A stretch of 64,000 nucleotides of DNA from Paenibacillus sp. J2TS4. Its GTDB lineage: Bacteria; Bacillota; Bacilli; Paenibacillales; NBRC-103111. This document shows positions 7,771 to 17,108 of this stretch, piece after piece. Location: the NCBI RefSeq assembly GCF_018403245.1, contig NZ_BOSH01000001.1, positions 899,777-963,776 on the forward strand. The letters are read 5' to 3'. A program made the translations under genes and the position numbers. The notes under the pieces were generated by a model. That model did not search any database. It was not told the origin of the DNA and saw only the letters and a program-made list of their open reading frames with translations. Position 1 is the first letter of the stretch; every line of letters starts with the position of its first letter.

Positions 7771-9272
7771 ACAGGAAGGAAGAACAGCGATTTAAGCAAA
7801 ATTTGCAGAATTCATTAGATGAAGTTCCGGTTCCTGACTCTCTCCTACAATTTGCCAAAGATGTTCCCATGAAGTACGAGCAGAGCAGCAAGGAATGGGC
7901 TCCGCGGGCACATCGGGTCAGAAGAAGAAGGGCGCTTCCCAAAGTAGCCGCCGTCTGTGCGGTATTGGCAATTACCTCATTGGGAGCCATGCACGCTTCG
8001 CCGACCTTTGCCGAATGGATCAAAGACATCCCCGGATTTTCCATTGCAGCGAAATGGCTGGACCTCATCCCCGGAGAGGATGGAGTCCGGAATGCGAAAG
8101 CCCATCATTACAGCCCGTTTGAACCGGTCGTGAAGCAGTTCGACGATATGACCGTCAGTATTAGCGACGTGTACTTAAGCAATGACAAGCTTACCTATAA
8201 AGTGTTTATCAAGTCGGATAATCTTAAGGAACACTCGTTCGCCAGAGAGGACGGCACTTTTGCTGCGGATATCAATGCATTTTCTTATATCGTCAGCGCA
8301 CCCGATCTTTCTGACCAGAGCAGAGGAGGCGGCGTGGTAATTCCGTCCGACGATGAGGCGAAGGAGCCGACGCAGATTATTTTCAATACGATAGATTTGA
8401 AGCCGGAGGACGTTAAGAAGTTTCTGGACCGGAAGCCGGAGGAGCTTGCTTTTCACATCGGTATTTTTAAAACAGATCCGGTCGACTATTCTTCCAATTT
8501 GATTGATACATTGGAGGTGAAGGTTCCTTTTAGACACACGGACTGGCTGGAGGACGAGATCATTCCGCTGAATCGACCGGTCGCTGTGAACGGCGATCCG
8601 GATATAAAGGAGCTTATGCTGGAACGGATCAAGATTACGCCCACCGATATGTATCTCGATGTGAAGATTCCGGACTACTCGAATTATTACTTGACATTTG
8701 GCCGGGCCGAACCGTATCTGACCGATGATCAAGGAGGCATTTATCCGCTGAACTATGCCAGCCCGCACGATATTCCAAGATATAGGCGGGGAGGGGACGG
8801 GAACCTGCTCGTCTTCACATCCTCACCGTATTTCGACGAGTCGGTCACGAGCCTTACCCTTCATTTGAATGGACTCCTGCTGACCGAAAGGGAGCCAGGC
8901 GGCAAGTTTACGATTTCTCCGAACGATTCCTTCCCGAAGGAGGTCTCTTTTAAGGGTAAAACATTGACCATAACGGATGCCTATTATGAAGACGTCTATT
9001 TGCATTTGAAAATTAAGAAGGAGCAGTCCGGCAGCAATGAGTTAGGCATTCAGTTTAGCGCATCAGGAGAAGCAAAATGGGATGATCCCGAATTAAAAAA
9101 ATGGCGGGCCAGCGGCAACCCGACCGATGCGGGATATGCTAGAGAGCTGGATGACGACTTCTTCGAAGCGCTCGTCTTTGCTCCCAAGCAAGACGTCTAT
9201 GAAATTGAAATGATCCGGTCCGGTGATTATATTCCGCTAAACCTGGAGCTTCCGATCGATTTGTCCAGATAA
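7764..9272 (+). CDS. Membrane anti-sigma factor, DUF4179 type
   Basis: A 502-residue protein with a cytoplasmic N-terminus of about 55 residues (presumed sigma-binding), one transmembrane segment near residues 57-77 (LPKVAAVCAVLAITSLGAM) and a large extracytoplasmic beta-rich domain. The segment just after the membrane helix, SPTFAEWIKDIPGFSIAAKW, is typical of DUF4179 anti-sigma proteins, which hold a co-transcribed ECF sigma factor at the membrane until an envelope signal arrives. The overlap with the sigma gene supports this pairing. No zinc-binding HxxxCxxC motif is seen, so it is not a ZAS-type anti-sigma. The ligand sensed is unknown. Confidence 0.85.
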   Translation: MLDRKEEQRFKQNLQNSLDEVPVPDSLLQFAKDVPMKYEQSSKEWAPRAHRVRRRRALPKVAAVCAVLAITSLGAMHASPTFAEWIKDIPGFSIAAKWLDLIPGEDGVRNAKAHHYSPFEPVVKQFDDMTVSISDVYLSNDKLTYKVFIKSDNLKEHSFAREDGTFAADINAFSYIVSAPDLSDQSRGGGVVIPSDDEAKEPTQIIFNTIDLKPEDVKKFLDRKPEELAFHIGIFKTDPVDYSSNLIDTLEVKVPFRHTDWLEDEIIPLNRPVAVNGDPDIKELMLERIKITPTDMYLDVKIPDYSNYYLTFGRAEPYLTDDQGGIYPLNYASPHDIPRYRRGGDGNLLVFTSSPYFDESVTSLTLHLNGLLLTEREPGGKFTISPNDSFPKEVSFKGKTLTITDAYYEDVYLHLKIKKEQSGSNELGIQFSASGEAKWDDPELKKWRASGNPTDAGYARELDDDFFEALVFAPKQDVYEIEMIRSGDYIPLNLELPIDLSR

Positions 9273-9304
9273 AGATAAGGGAAGATATGAAAAATACATT
9301 AAAA

Positions 9305-9345
9305 AAGCAGGCTTTCGCTTATTGGCGGAAGCCTGCTTTTTTTTT
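9305..9345 (+). terminator. Strong intrinsic terminator of the sigma/anti-sigma operon
   Basis: AAGCAGGCTTTCGC (9305-9318) pairs with GCGGAAGCCTGCTT (9324-9337), a 14-pair stem with one G-U pair, followed by a run of T to 9345. It ends the sigma/anti-sigma operon. Confidence 0.93.
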
Positions 9346-9426
9346 CACCACATAAGACTTCCATGTCGCGAATGCAGCACACTTTCTACCATTCGCTTGA
9401 ATTTTTCTGCATAAAATACAGCTATA

Positions 9427-9610
9427 TTAGTTGAACTAATGATTGAATAGGTCATGAAGTGGAGAAAGAAAGATGCTTCCAGGGCGAGTTTTGGCTTTGT
9501 ATTCCTACCATCCGAAGGCCCATCCATATAGAAGGAATACAAAACAAGATGTTTGAAGCTTCGGAGGCACTTTCCTTCGGAACGGAATGACAGCTATTCT
9601 TTAGTTCAAC
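9427..9610. repeat. Intergenic repeat element, copy A, with terminal inverted repeats
   Basis: About 184 bases bounded by GTTGAACTAATGATT on the left and the inverse of GTTGAACTAAAGAAT on the right (13 of 15 matching). The interior shares long near-identical blocks with 36861-37103, for example GGAGAAAGAAAGATGCTTCC and GAAGCTTCGGAGGCACTTTC. It has no coding frame worth calling and looks like a small non-autonomous mobile repeat or a conserved structured RNA. Copy B carries about 70 extra bases. The flanking stretches 9346-9426 and 9611-9708 hold nothing I can identify. Confidence 0.7.
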
Positions 9611-9708
9611 ATATATAGATCGTCGGTAATAGAAATCACGTGGATGGTACGGGTATGGCACGAGCGAGAGGGCGGCTAGCCCAGTTAGTCCAGTTAGCCG
9701 AAGCCTCC

Positions 9709-10308
9709 TTAGTCTACAAATGCGGTGAATGCCACTAACAGCAGCAAAAATCCGCTGATGAGGGTTCCGAACTGCCCAATCGTAAACCGGCCGATGCGAA
9801 CGTGAGTCAGCCTAACGCCAAAAGCGACTCCGGCCCAAACCGTCACGAAGCTGCCCACCGCGGCCAGTATCGATATTAGAAGCGGAGAGAAGCCGAGCAG
9901 GCCTGCGCCGACTCCATTGGTCAAGGCATTGGCGGAAAGGGCAACACCGAGCACTATGGATTCAATAAAGCCGATGCTTTGGGAAGGGGCGCTAGCGGCA
10001 CGGCCTTCCGCCTCCGCTTTGTTCTTGGACGCTTGATCCTTACGCGGGACGGCCAATAGCATGATCCGGATTCCAATAATGACTAATATGAAGGAACCGA
10101 GGACAACGGGAAGAATCCCGGGCAGGATTTGAGAAATCCACAGACCGAAATAAATACCGCATACGCTAAAGAGAAAACAAATGACCGCAATCAGCAGGTT
10201 AGAAAGCAGGCTGATCCGGATATTGCGTATGCCGTAAGACAGACCGACTCCCAAATTATCAATGCTTGACGAAAAAGTTAAGGCCGCGATGATAAGCCAT
10301 GATGTCAT
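9709..10308 (-). CDS. ytaF: Sporulation membrane protein YtaF (MntP-like family)
   Basis: A 199-residue membrane protein with six hydrophobic segments in two related halves: SSSIDNLGVGLSYGIR in the first and SANALTNGVGAGLLG in the second, the pseudo-symmetric pattern of the MntP/YtaF group. YtaF is a sporulation-associated membrane protein of unknown transport substrate in bacilli, and length and sequence fit it. ATG 10308 is chosen because AGGAG is about 9 bases upstream; the in-frame ATG 33 bases earlier lacks a ribosome site. The gene is monocistronic. Confidence 0.85.
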   Translation of the reverse strand: MTSWLIIAALTFSSSIDNLGVGLSYGIRNIRISLLSNLLIAVICFLFSVCGIYFGLWISQILPGILPVVLGSFILVIIGIRIMLLAVPRKDQASKNKAEAEGRAASAPSQSIGFIESIVLGVALSANALTNGVGAGLLGFSPLLISILAAVGSFVTVWAGVAFGVRLTHVRIGRFTIGQFGTLISGFLLLLVAFTAFVD

Positions 10309-10901
10309 TTTCAAAACTCCTTTAGATTTATTTATTATCATCTTATGAGAATGTGCTCAAAAATCATCTTGTCTCAACAAAATTGTTGCGATTTTTATCG
10401 AATTTGTTGATTTTGCCTCAACACTTACCTCAGATCCAGCTTGCATAGCCCATTCGCCGATCAGTTGGAAGCCGACTTTCTCACGAAAGCTCATACGACC
10501 GCCTGCTCCTATTCCCCCTAATTCGATCCCGCTGTAGCTCTACTCCGCACACTACTACCGCGTTCTTTTGACCTCTATCCCATTAGATCAGGAAGATTAA
10601 TTGGCTGAACACTTTCTGATTCAAAGGGATAACTATAGAAAGGCGATGGGAAGGGAACGACAAGGAACTCATACAAGTCGATGTAATTTGCAAGTGAAAT
10701 CCGGTGAAAGCTGACGCGGATCATCATCCATTCCCTTCCATTCCTTATTTTACGGATCATGTTGAGATTTAAGCAACACTTTGTTGCCAAATCATGCACA
10801 CTTTGTCAACAGTTGAATACACTGGAGCAACCGAACACTTAGGGGGAGGTGTAATAGCCTTTATTTTGCTATGCAGCTGCTGATGAATCCACATAACGGT
10901 C
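10309..10901. other. Intergenic region, no gene seen
   Basis: About 590 bases between ytaF and the MmyB-type regulator gene. A small palindrome CAACAAAATTGTTG (10375-10388) may be an operator near the ytaF promoter. A 74-codon minus-strand frame at 10575-10799 has no ribosome site and an unconvincing composition, so I do not call it. Nothing else is evident. Confidence 0.5.
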
Positions 10902-11744
10902 TTATTGATTCTCCATCAACCGCTTCAGCTTATATTCGGTAGGAGATTCCGGAGCCGGAGTATAGATGCTGCAGCGCAAATCGGCGCTGCCCTGGACCTG
11001 CAAGGATGTGAGGTGGAACAGCATTTTTCCCGCTTTGGCATGGCGAAATTCGAGCACGACCTCCGGAGCGGAGCTCACCTCGCTTTGTCTCCATAAACCG
11101 TCGAAATCGGGATGGGCTTCCCTCATTTCCTCCAGAAATTGATCGTACCATTCATCCTCCACGTACTGACCGTAGTAGGCGCGGAATATAGCCAGAAATC
11201 CTCTGACAAAATGCTCCCAATTGACAGCCAGTCTCCTGAACTCTTTCCTGGCGAACAATAAACGAATCATGTTGCGCTCTTCGGGCGGGATTTGCTCAAA
11301 ATCCAGAAAGACATGAGAGGCAGCCGGATTCCAACCGACAATTTGGCAGCGGCGGTCTGAAATGATCGTTGGACAGCATCGCAGCTCCTGCAAAATTCGA
11401 GCTAAAGACGCACTGATCTGAGGCGGCTCGTCCTTCAAGAGAATGGAGGCTCTTGGCCCGGCATCCAGAGCCAGTGCATACAAATATTTGCGTTCATCTA
11501 CCGTCATTTGCAAGGCGGCGGCTACGCAATCCAGAACCGATGTCGATACTTTAATGTCGCGCCCCTGCTCCAGCCAGGTATACCAGGTTGTACTCACTCC
11601 GGCCAGCTGAGCGACCTCCTCTCTTCTTAACCCGGGGGTTCTTCGCCGGCTCCCTGCCGGAAATCCTACGGTTTCCGGTAAAATTTTTGCACGTTGGTTT
11701 TTTAAAAAAGCGGAGAGTGCTTGAAGTCTCGTTGGTTGATTCAT
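10902..11744 (-). CDS. XRE-family transcriptional regulator with MmyB-like ligand-binding domain
   Basis: A 280-residue protein. Residues about 8-80 form an XRE helix-turn-helix with the hallmark RRRTPGLRREEVAQLAGVSTTWYTWLEQGRD, and residues about 105-275 form the MmyB-like domain (CPTIISDRRCQIVGWNPAASHVF). MmyB-type regulators bind fatty-acid-like ligands, and many sit next to a target they repress. Here the neighbour is a divergently transcribed fabF-type ketoacyl synthase, which fits a lipid-linked role. GGGAGG precedes the ATG. Two copies of TAGGATAAC in the shared promoter region are likely operators. Confidence 0.9.
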   Translation of the reverse strand: MNQPTRLQALSAFLKNQRAKILPETVGFPAGSRRRTPGLRREEVAQLAGVSTTWYTWLEQGRDIKVSTSVLDCVAAALQMTVDERKYLYALALDAGPRASILLKDEPPQISASLARILQELRCCPTIISDRRCQIVGWNPAASHVFLDFEQIPPEERNMIRLLFARKEFRRLAVNWEHFVRGFLAIFRAYYGQYVEDEWYDQFLEEMREAHPDFDGLWRQSEVSSAPEVVLEFRHAKAGKMLFHLTSLQVQGSADLRCSIYTPAPESPTEYKLKRLMENQ

Positions 11745-11786
11745 CCTCCGGCCTCCCTTCTTGTCTAATTATAGTAGTTATTATAC

Positions 11787-11817
11787 TAGGATAACCTATA
11801 ACTTGTAATAGGATAAC
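11787..11817. promoter_or_regulatory. Tandem operator candidates in the divergent regulator/fabF promoter region
   Basis: TAGGATAAC occurs at 11787-11795 and again at 11809-11817, centre spacing 22 bases or two helical turns, so two dimers could bind on one face of the DNA. They sit between the divergent starts at 11744 and 11863. Binding by the adjacent MmyB-type regulator is inferred. Confidence 0.5.
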
Positions 11818-11862
11818 GGCTATGGAAAAATATTAGTAAACCAACGATAGAGGAGGAGTTCG

Positions 11863-13110
11863 ATGGAAAGAGTCGTCATTACCGGAATGGGGATCATTTC
11901 GCCGCTTGGCAATGATGTGGATACGTTTTGGTCTCGTCTTGTTCGGGGAGAATCGGGGATTAGCGTTATTGATACTTTTGATACAACAGGGCACAAAGTT
12001 AAAATTGCCGGGTTAGTCAAAGATTTTGATGCGGATGCGCGGTTTGGCCGCAGGGAAGCGCGCCGGCTGGATCGCTTCTGCCAATATGCGCTGGCTGCTG
12101 CCGAGCAGGCTTGGGACGATGCCGCGCTTTCCCTGGAGCAGCTGGATCCGGAGCGGCTGGGGGTATATGTCGGTTCGGGAATTGGCGGCCTCCAGACCTT
12201 GGTGGAGCAGGAAGCGCTATTGCTGGCCCGGGGCCCTGAACGGATAAGTCCAACGCTGGTACCTATGATGATATCCAACATGGCGGCGGCGCAGATCAGC
12301 ATCAAGTATGGGGCATTGGGACCGGCTTTATCTCCCGTAACCGCTTGTTCCATTGGCAATACAGCGATCGGTGAAGCCTTTCGGCTGATCCGCAGCGGAG
12401 GAGCGGATGTCATCATCGCCGGGGGCATAGAGGCCGCGGTCACGGAAATCTCATTAGCGAGCTTTGCCAATGCGACGGCCTTGTCCCGGCGGAATGACGA
12501 ACCGGCCCGGGCCAGCCGTCCGTTCGATGCCGGGCGCGACGGATTTGTGATCGCCGAAGGGGCGGGGGTGCTCGTCCTCGAATCTCTGGAGCATGCTTTA
12601 CGCCGGGAGGCCCGCATCTATGCCGAGGTTATCGGGTATGGAGCCAGCTCGGACGCCTACCATATCGTAGCCCCCGATCCGACGGGCGGCGGCGCATATC
12701 GTGCCATGAAATGGGCCATTCAGGATGCTGGTGTACAGCCGGAGGAAGTAGATGTGATCAGTGCACACGCCACCAGTACGGAAGTGGGGGACAAAGCGGA
12801 AACTTTGGCTATCAAAAAACTGCTGGACGAGCACGCCTCCCATGTTCCGGTGACGGCTAATAAATCGATGCTGGGTCATATGCTGGGAGCGGCTGGCGGC
12901 GCGGCGGCGGTAGCCCTTGTGAAGAGTCTGCAGGAGGGAATCATTCCGCCTACCATTAACCAGGAGTCGAGAGACCCTGATTGCGATCTGGATTATGTCC
13001 CCAACAAGGCCCGCCAGGCCGATCTGACCATCGGATTATCCAATTCCTTCGGATTCGGCGGGCATAATGCGGTCATCGTGCTGAAAGCTTATAAGGAGTT
13101 GTATAAATAG
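11863..13110 (+). CDS. fabF: Beta-ketoacyl-ACP synthase II (FabF-type)
   Basis: A 415-residue ketosynthase of normal FabF length. It starts MERVVITGMGIISPLGNDVD and carries the Cys-His-His catalytic triad: Cys162 in VTACSIG, His302 in SAHATST and His339 in GHMLGAAGG, plus the C-terminal NSFGFGGHN. It condenses malonyl-ACP with acyl-ACP in fatty acid elongation. A good ribosome site (GAGGAG) precedes the ATG. It stands alone rather than next to acpP, so it may be an accessory copy under control of the divergent MmyB-type regulator, perhaps for altering chain length or feeding a specialised lipid. Confidence 0.93.
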   Translation: MERVVITGMGIISPLGNDVDTFWSRLVRGESGISVIDTFDTTGHKVKIAGLVKDFDADARFGRREARRLDRFCQYALAAAEQAWDDAALSLEQLDPERLGVYVGSGIGGLQTLVEQEALLLARGPERISPTLVPMMISNMAAAQISIKYGALGPALSPVTACSIGNTAIGEAFRLIRSGGADVIIAGGIEAAVTEISLASFANATALSRRNDEPARASRPFDAGRDGFVIAEGAGVLVLESLEHALRREARIYAEVIGYGASSDAYHIVAPDPTGGGAYRAMKWAIQDAGVQPEEVDVISAHATSTEVGDKAETLAIKKLLDEHASHVPVTANKSMLGHMLGAAGGAAAVALVKSLQEGIIPPTINQESRDPDCDLDYVPNKARQADLTIGLSNSFGFGGHNAVIVLKAYKELYK

Positions 13111-13172
13111 ATTTCGATTTAGCCCATGGGATAGTAATGGGATATCCCGCTGTTGGCGGTGTTCATACAGGC

Positions 13173-13209
13173 AAATCACCGGACTTCTAACCTGGAAGTC
13201 CGGTGATTT
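13173..13209 (+). terminator. Hairpin terminator after fabF
   Basis: AAATCACCGGACTTC (13173-13187) pairs perfectly with GAAGTCCGGTGATTT (13195-13209) around a 7-base loop. The T-run is short, so termination may be bidirectional or modest. Confidence 0.7.
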
Positions 13210-13295
13210 ATTGAACGCTGCAATTCAGAAAGTATCGCCTTGATTTGGCAAATAACGTGTCAAAGTATCAATAATCGTTGATTTGTCATATTTCT

Positions 13296-13310
13296 TTGAA
13301 AGCGTTTCGA
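13296..13310. promoter_or_regulatory. cre-like CcpA site before the first sugar importer operon
   Basis: TTGAAAGCGTTTCGA matches the cre consensus WTGNAANCGNWWNCW at all but one fixed position. It lies about 95 bases before the first permease start, suggesting carbon catabolite repression. Confidence 0.6.
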
Positions 13311-13404
13311 ATGTAATATGAAGTAAGCGATAGAAGATAAAGGAAGAAAGCTATTAATTATGCTTATCCTGCTGCGGCATTATGATAGAAAGGAGGTCTC
13401 ATTT

Positions 13405-14367
13405 ATGGTGAAAGGATCTGCCGGACTGGAGACGAAATCACGATTGAATCTCGGGCATAAAAGCAGGCTTAGGCGGTTTTTCATGCAGATGGATATTCAG
13501 CTCATGGTACTGCCCGCGCTTGTCTTTATCTTTATTTTTTCCTATATCCCCATGTATGGCGTTCTGATCGCCTTTCAGGATTACAAGTTAGGTTCTAACT
13601 TATTGAACAATAATTGGGTCGGGCTGAAGCATTTTATCCAATTTTTTAATGCTCCGGAATTTTATATCGTCATGCGAAACACGATTGTGATCAGTTTTCT
13701 GAAGTTTTTTTTCGGATTTCCGGCTCCGATTATTTTAGCTTTGATGCTGAATGAAGTCCGCAAGATGGTGTTCAAGCGGGTTGTACAGACCGTAACTTAC
13801 CTGCCTCACTTTCTGTCCTGGGTCGTCATCGGGTCCATGGTGACCTCCATGCTTTCCGTGGATAATGGCAGTATCAATATGCTGCTGGAGAAATTAAGGC
13901 TGATCGATGAACCTATTAATTTCCTGTCTATGACGGAATATTTCTGGACCATTCTCGTCACGACCAATGTGTGGAAGGAGATCGGATTCAATTCGATCGT
14001 ATTCTTGGCGGCCATTGCCGGAATCGATCCTCACTTATATGAGGCAGCTTCTATCGACGGCGCAAACCGGTTCAAGCAGATCGGTTTAATTACTCTTCCG
14101 TGCATCATGCCTGTTGTCATCATCTTTATGATCTTGGCAATCGGGAACCTCCTGAATGCCGGCTTCGAAGATATTCTCATTCTCGCCTCCAACCCGGCTT
14201 TGCGAGAAGTATCGGATTCCCTGGAAGTACATGTTGTTCGAGTCGGGATTGATAACTACAGGTACTCCTATGCAACGGCCATCGGTCTGTTCAAAGCCGT
14301 AGTCAGCGTAACGCTGCTTACCTTGGCGAACTTCCTGGCCAGAAGGACAGGCAACAGCTTGTGGTAA
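13405..14367 (+). CDS. Sugar ABC transporter permease (LplB/YtcP class)
   Basis: A 320-residue inner-membrane protein with six predicted transmembrane segments. The EAA loop that docks on the ATPase reads YEAASIDGANRFKQIGLITLP. The pattern YIPMYGVLIAFQDYKLG near the N-terminus is typical of the LplB-type permeases that handle oligosaccharides in paenibacilli. ATG 13405 is chosen because a perfect AAAGGAGG stands 8 bases upstream; an in-frame ATG 45 bases earlier has none. It is the first gene of an operon with a second permease and a binding protein. No ATPase gene is present, as usual for this class, which shares an MsmX-type ATPase encoded elsewhere. Confidence 0.92.
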   Translation: MVKGSAGLETKSRLNLGHKSRLRRFFMQMDIQLMVLPALVFIFIFSYIPMYGVLIAFQDYKLGSNLLNNNWVGLKHFIQFFNAPEFYIVMRNTIVISFLKFFFGFPAPIILALMLNEVRKMVFKRVVQTVTYLPHFLSWVVIGSMVTSMLSVDNGSINMLLEKLRLIDEPINFLSMTEYFWTILVTTNVWKEIGFNSIVFLAAIAGIDPHLYEAASIDGANRFKQIGLITLPCIMPVVIIFMILAIGNLLNAGFEDILILASNPALREVSDSLEVHVVRVGIDNYRYSYATAIGLFKAVVSVTLLTLANFLARRTGNSLW

Positions 14368-14397
14368 TGATCATTCCACAGATAGGAGGACCTAGCG

Positions 14398-15294
14398 ATG
14401 ATTCGAGATAGTATGGGAGACCGCGTCTTAACCTCACTTATATATGTCTTTTTGACTGTGCTGGCGTTTTCGACCTTTTATCCGTTCTGGAATTCACTGG
14501 TGATATCATTTAACGAAGGGATAGATACTTCGAAGGGCGGAATTACGTTCTGGCCGCGAGAATTCACTTTGGATAACTACAAAATTGTATTTGAAGATTC
14601 GCGATTAATGAATGGATTCATTATTGCCGCCTTGCGTACGGTCATAGGCACCGTATCCGCGATACTGGCGACGTCCATATTTGCCTTTGGAATGTCGAAG
14701 AAAGAGCTGATTGGCCGTAAATATTATATGATCATGTGTATTATTACGATGTATTTCCACGGCGGACTCATTCCAACCTATATGCTCATCAGAGGGCTCG
14801 GCTTGTTCAATTCTTTCTGGGTGTTCATTATTCCTGGACTGATCAGCGTATGGAACATGATTATCTTCCGCACGTTCTTCCACGGACTTCCACAGGGCCT
14901 GGAGGAATCCGCCAAGATCGATGGCTGCGGCAATTGGGGAACGTTCTTCCGGATTGTCCTTCCGCTCTCGGGACCTGTAGTGGCAACACTATCGCTGTTC
15001 ACGGCCGTCGCCCACTGGAATGAATGGTTCGTGGCCAGCATTTATATCACGAATGAGAATTTGCTGCCGATTCAGACGGTCCTGCGGCAAATTCTATTCT
15101 CCAATATTGCGTCGGAACAAATGTCTAACATCGATGTCAGTTCGATTGCTCATCTGAACGCCGCCAAAAAAATTACATCGAAGTCGTTAACGATGGCCAC
15201 GATCATGGTCGCAACCATTCCCATCGTATGCGTATACCCATTCCTTCAGAAGTATTTCGTTAAAGGCGTCTTGATCGGATCCATGAAAGAGTGA
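14398..15294 (+). CDS. Sugar ABC transporter permease (LplC/YtcP class)
   Basis: A 298-residue membrane protein of the MalG-like half, with about six transmembrane segments, the EAA loop LEESAKIDGCGNWGTFFRIVLP and the usual C-terminal PFLQKYFVKGVLIGSMKE ending. It should form the channel as a heterodimer with the permease 31 bases upstream. The ribosome site AGGAGG lies 8 bases before the ATG. The stop overlaps a possible upstream start for the binding protein, but translation of that gene more likely begins at 15384. Confidence 0.92.
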   Translation: MIRDSMGDRVLTSLIYVFLTVLAFSTFYPFWNSLVISFNEGIDTSKGGITFWPREFTLDNYKIVFEDSRLMNGFIIAALRTVIGTVSAILATSIFAFGMSKKELIGRKYYMIMCIITMYFHGGLIPTYMLIRGLGLFNSFWVFIIPGLISVWNMIIFRTFFHGLPQGLEESAKIDGCGNWGTFFRIVLPLSGPVVATLSLFTAVAHWNEWFVASIYITNENLLPIQTVLRQILFSNIASEQMSNIDVSSIAHLNAAKKITSKSLTMATIMVATIPIVCVYPFLQKYFVKGVLIGSMKE

Positions 15295-15383
15295 TGGATG
15301 AACACCGCGAGATGAAGCGCCGCATGAGTTTAGAGCCTGAGTGCTTTAAACATAGATTAATAAGTGGAAAGGGGAAGAATCCA

Positions 15384-17069
15384 GTGAAGAACAAGAGAAA
15401 TTTTCTTCTCAATGTGCTCTTTGTCTTTATGGTAACCATTCTTTTGCTGGCAGGCTGCAGCAGCGATAACACAAGTGCACCGCCCGCGAATGAACCCGAG
15501 AAGCAGGGGGATTCCGGGCCTAAGGCTGAGAGTGAGACTCCAGAGAGCGATCTGTACGAGTTAGGCAAGGAAGAGCTTGAAGTATCGTTCTACGGCAACT
15601 ATGGCTGGTATCAAATGCCGAAATGGGGCAAAGATCCCGCTTCGAAATGGATTGAGGATAATTTGAAGGTGCACGTCACGGCGATCAGCTCGGGCGGGAA
15701 CAATGCGCAGAAGCTGCAAACGATGATTGCCGGGGATGAACTGTCTGATATTGTGTGGACAGAGAGGGGAGCGGACGTTGAGCGGCTTCGTGAAGCCGGC
15801 ATGCTCGTGCCGCTGGACGAGTTCATCGAGAAATATCCTAATTTCAAGAAACATCTGTCCGAGCAGCATCTGGCCATGCTTCGTTCTCCGGACGGCAAGA
15901 TCTATCAGCTTCCCAACTATTACACCCAGCAGCCTAACGGCAACGCCGGATACGCGATTAATAAAAAAATCTATAAAGAGCTCGGTTCTCCGAAGCTGGA
16001 GACCACCGACGACTTATATGAATATTTGAAGGCGGTCAAGGAAAAGTTCCCGGACGTGACTCCTTTTGAGACGGGATTGGCCAAAGAAGGTCACGGGATT
16101 GACCAGATTTTCTCTTCCTTCAAGGAAGGCAACTTGTCCTTTACCCGCTTCTTCGGGGTGCCGGACGGCGACAAAATCGTTTCCATCTATAAAGACCCCG
16201 GATTCCGCGAATCGGTAGTTTTCGTTGCGAGGCTGATGCGCGAGAAACTGATGACGCTGGACGCCAATACGCAGACGGAGGATCAGGTCAAGGAAAAGGC
16301 GATGAATGGCAAGTTTGCCGTCATAGCTACCTTTGACCCGATGAAGATGCTGGCGGCTGCCGATGCGGAGCTGAAGAAGAATGACCCAGAGGATGGATAT
16401 ATGTTTATCCAGCCGATCGTCAAGGACGGCCTGGATCGCAGTAAAATCTATCCGGGTACATACAATCAGTTGGGCTGGAACGTCGCTTTGATTACCAAGA
16501 AGGCGAAAAATCCGGAAGCGGTGTTCGCTCTCCTGGACTGGATGACCGGGCCGGAGGGAAGCATGATTCTGAACTGGGGACCTCCCGGACCGGATGGATA
16601 CTGGAACGGATTTGAGGCGGACGGAGTGACTCCGAAGTTCAATAATGAGAAGTACTTGAGCGATCCCGATACATTGGCGGAAATTAACGGAAAAGCCGGC
16701 GATCTGGTATGGGTGGGCAATACGATGTTTCTGGATAATACGAAGAAGCAGATGCTGTCGAACGTGCCGGCCGATCAAATCGACTTTAGCAATCGCTGGC
16801 AGATGGAAATTACTTGGGCGACGCAAGGTGACTTTACCGAGTTCTTGAATTGGGAGCCGGCCCCGGATAGTGAAGAGGGCATCATAAGGCAAAGCATCAG
16901 AGATATATGGCTGACAGCCAGAGCGAAGTCGATGTATGCCAAAACAGATGAAGAAGCGCTGCAAATTTTGGATAAGGCCCATGACGATTCGATGAAGGTT
17001 GGCTATGAGAAGTTTCTTGATCATGTAGCCAAAGTATGGGCCGAGAATAAAAAAGCATTAAAGAAATAA
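15384..17069 (+). CDS. Sugar ABC transporter substrate-binding lipoprotein
   Basis: A 561-residue binding protein, in the large size class typical of LplA-like proteins. The GTG at 15384 is chosen because GGAAAGGGG lies upstream and because it gives a clean lipoprotein signal (KNKR, hydrophobic core, LLAGC with lipid-bearing Cys25); the ATG at 15291 would add 31 non-signal residues. The mature protein is preceded by a Ser/Pro/Glu-rich linker. Later blocks such as IVWTERGADVERLREAGMLV and YPGTYNQLGWNVALITKKA fit the bacterial extracellular solute-binding family 1. The sugar is unknown. The two-component system just downstream probably senses or controls this importer. Confidence 0.92.
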   Translation: MKNKRNFLLNVLFVFMVTILLLAGCSSDNTSAPPANEPEKQGDSGPKAESETPESDLYELGKEELEVSFYGNYGWYQMPKWGKDPASKWIEDNLKVHVTAISSGGNNAQKLQTMIAGDELSDIVWTERGADVERLREAGMLVPLDEFIEKYPNFKKHLSEQHLAMLRSPDGKIYQLPNYYTQQPNGNAGYAINKKIYKELGSPKLETTDDLYEYLKAVKEKFPDVTPFETGLAKEGHGIDQIFSSFKEGNLSFTRFFGVPDGDKIVSIYKDPGFRESVVFVARLMREKLMTLDANTQTEDQVKEKAMNGKFAVIATFDPMKMLAAADAELKKNDPEDGYMFIQPIVKDGLDRSKIYPGTYNQLGWNVALITKKAKNPEAVFALLDWMTGPEGSMILNWGPPGPDGYWNGFEADGVTPKFNNEKYLSDPDTLAEINGKAGDLVWVGNTMFLDNTKKQMLSNVPADQIDFSNRWQMEITWATQGDFTEFLNWEPAPDSEEGIIRQSIRDIWLTARAKSMYAKTDEEALQILDKAHDDSMKVGYEKFLDHVAKVWAENKKALKK

Positions 17070-17080
17070 GGCTGTTTGAG

Positions 17081-17108
17081 GGCCCGCTATACGGCGGGCC
17101 TTTGTTTC
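17081..17108 (+). terminator. Intrinsic terminator after the first importer operon
   Basis: GGCCCGC (17081-17087) pairs with GCGGGCC (17094-17100), followed by TTTGTTTC. It separates the importer genes from the two-component genes. Confidence 0.8.

Noticed and set aside
9673..9700. CGGCTA/TAGCCG hairpin as a ytaF terminator
   Set aside because: Only six pairs with a 16-base loop and no T-run on the minus strand.
10575..10799. 74-codon minus-strand frame
   Set aside because: No ribosome site and no recognisable fold; most likely chance.
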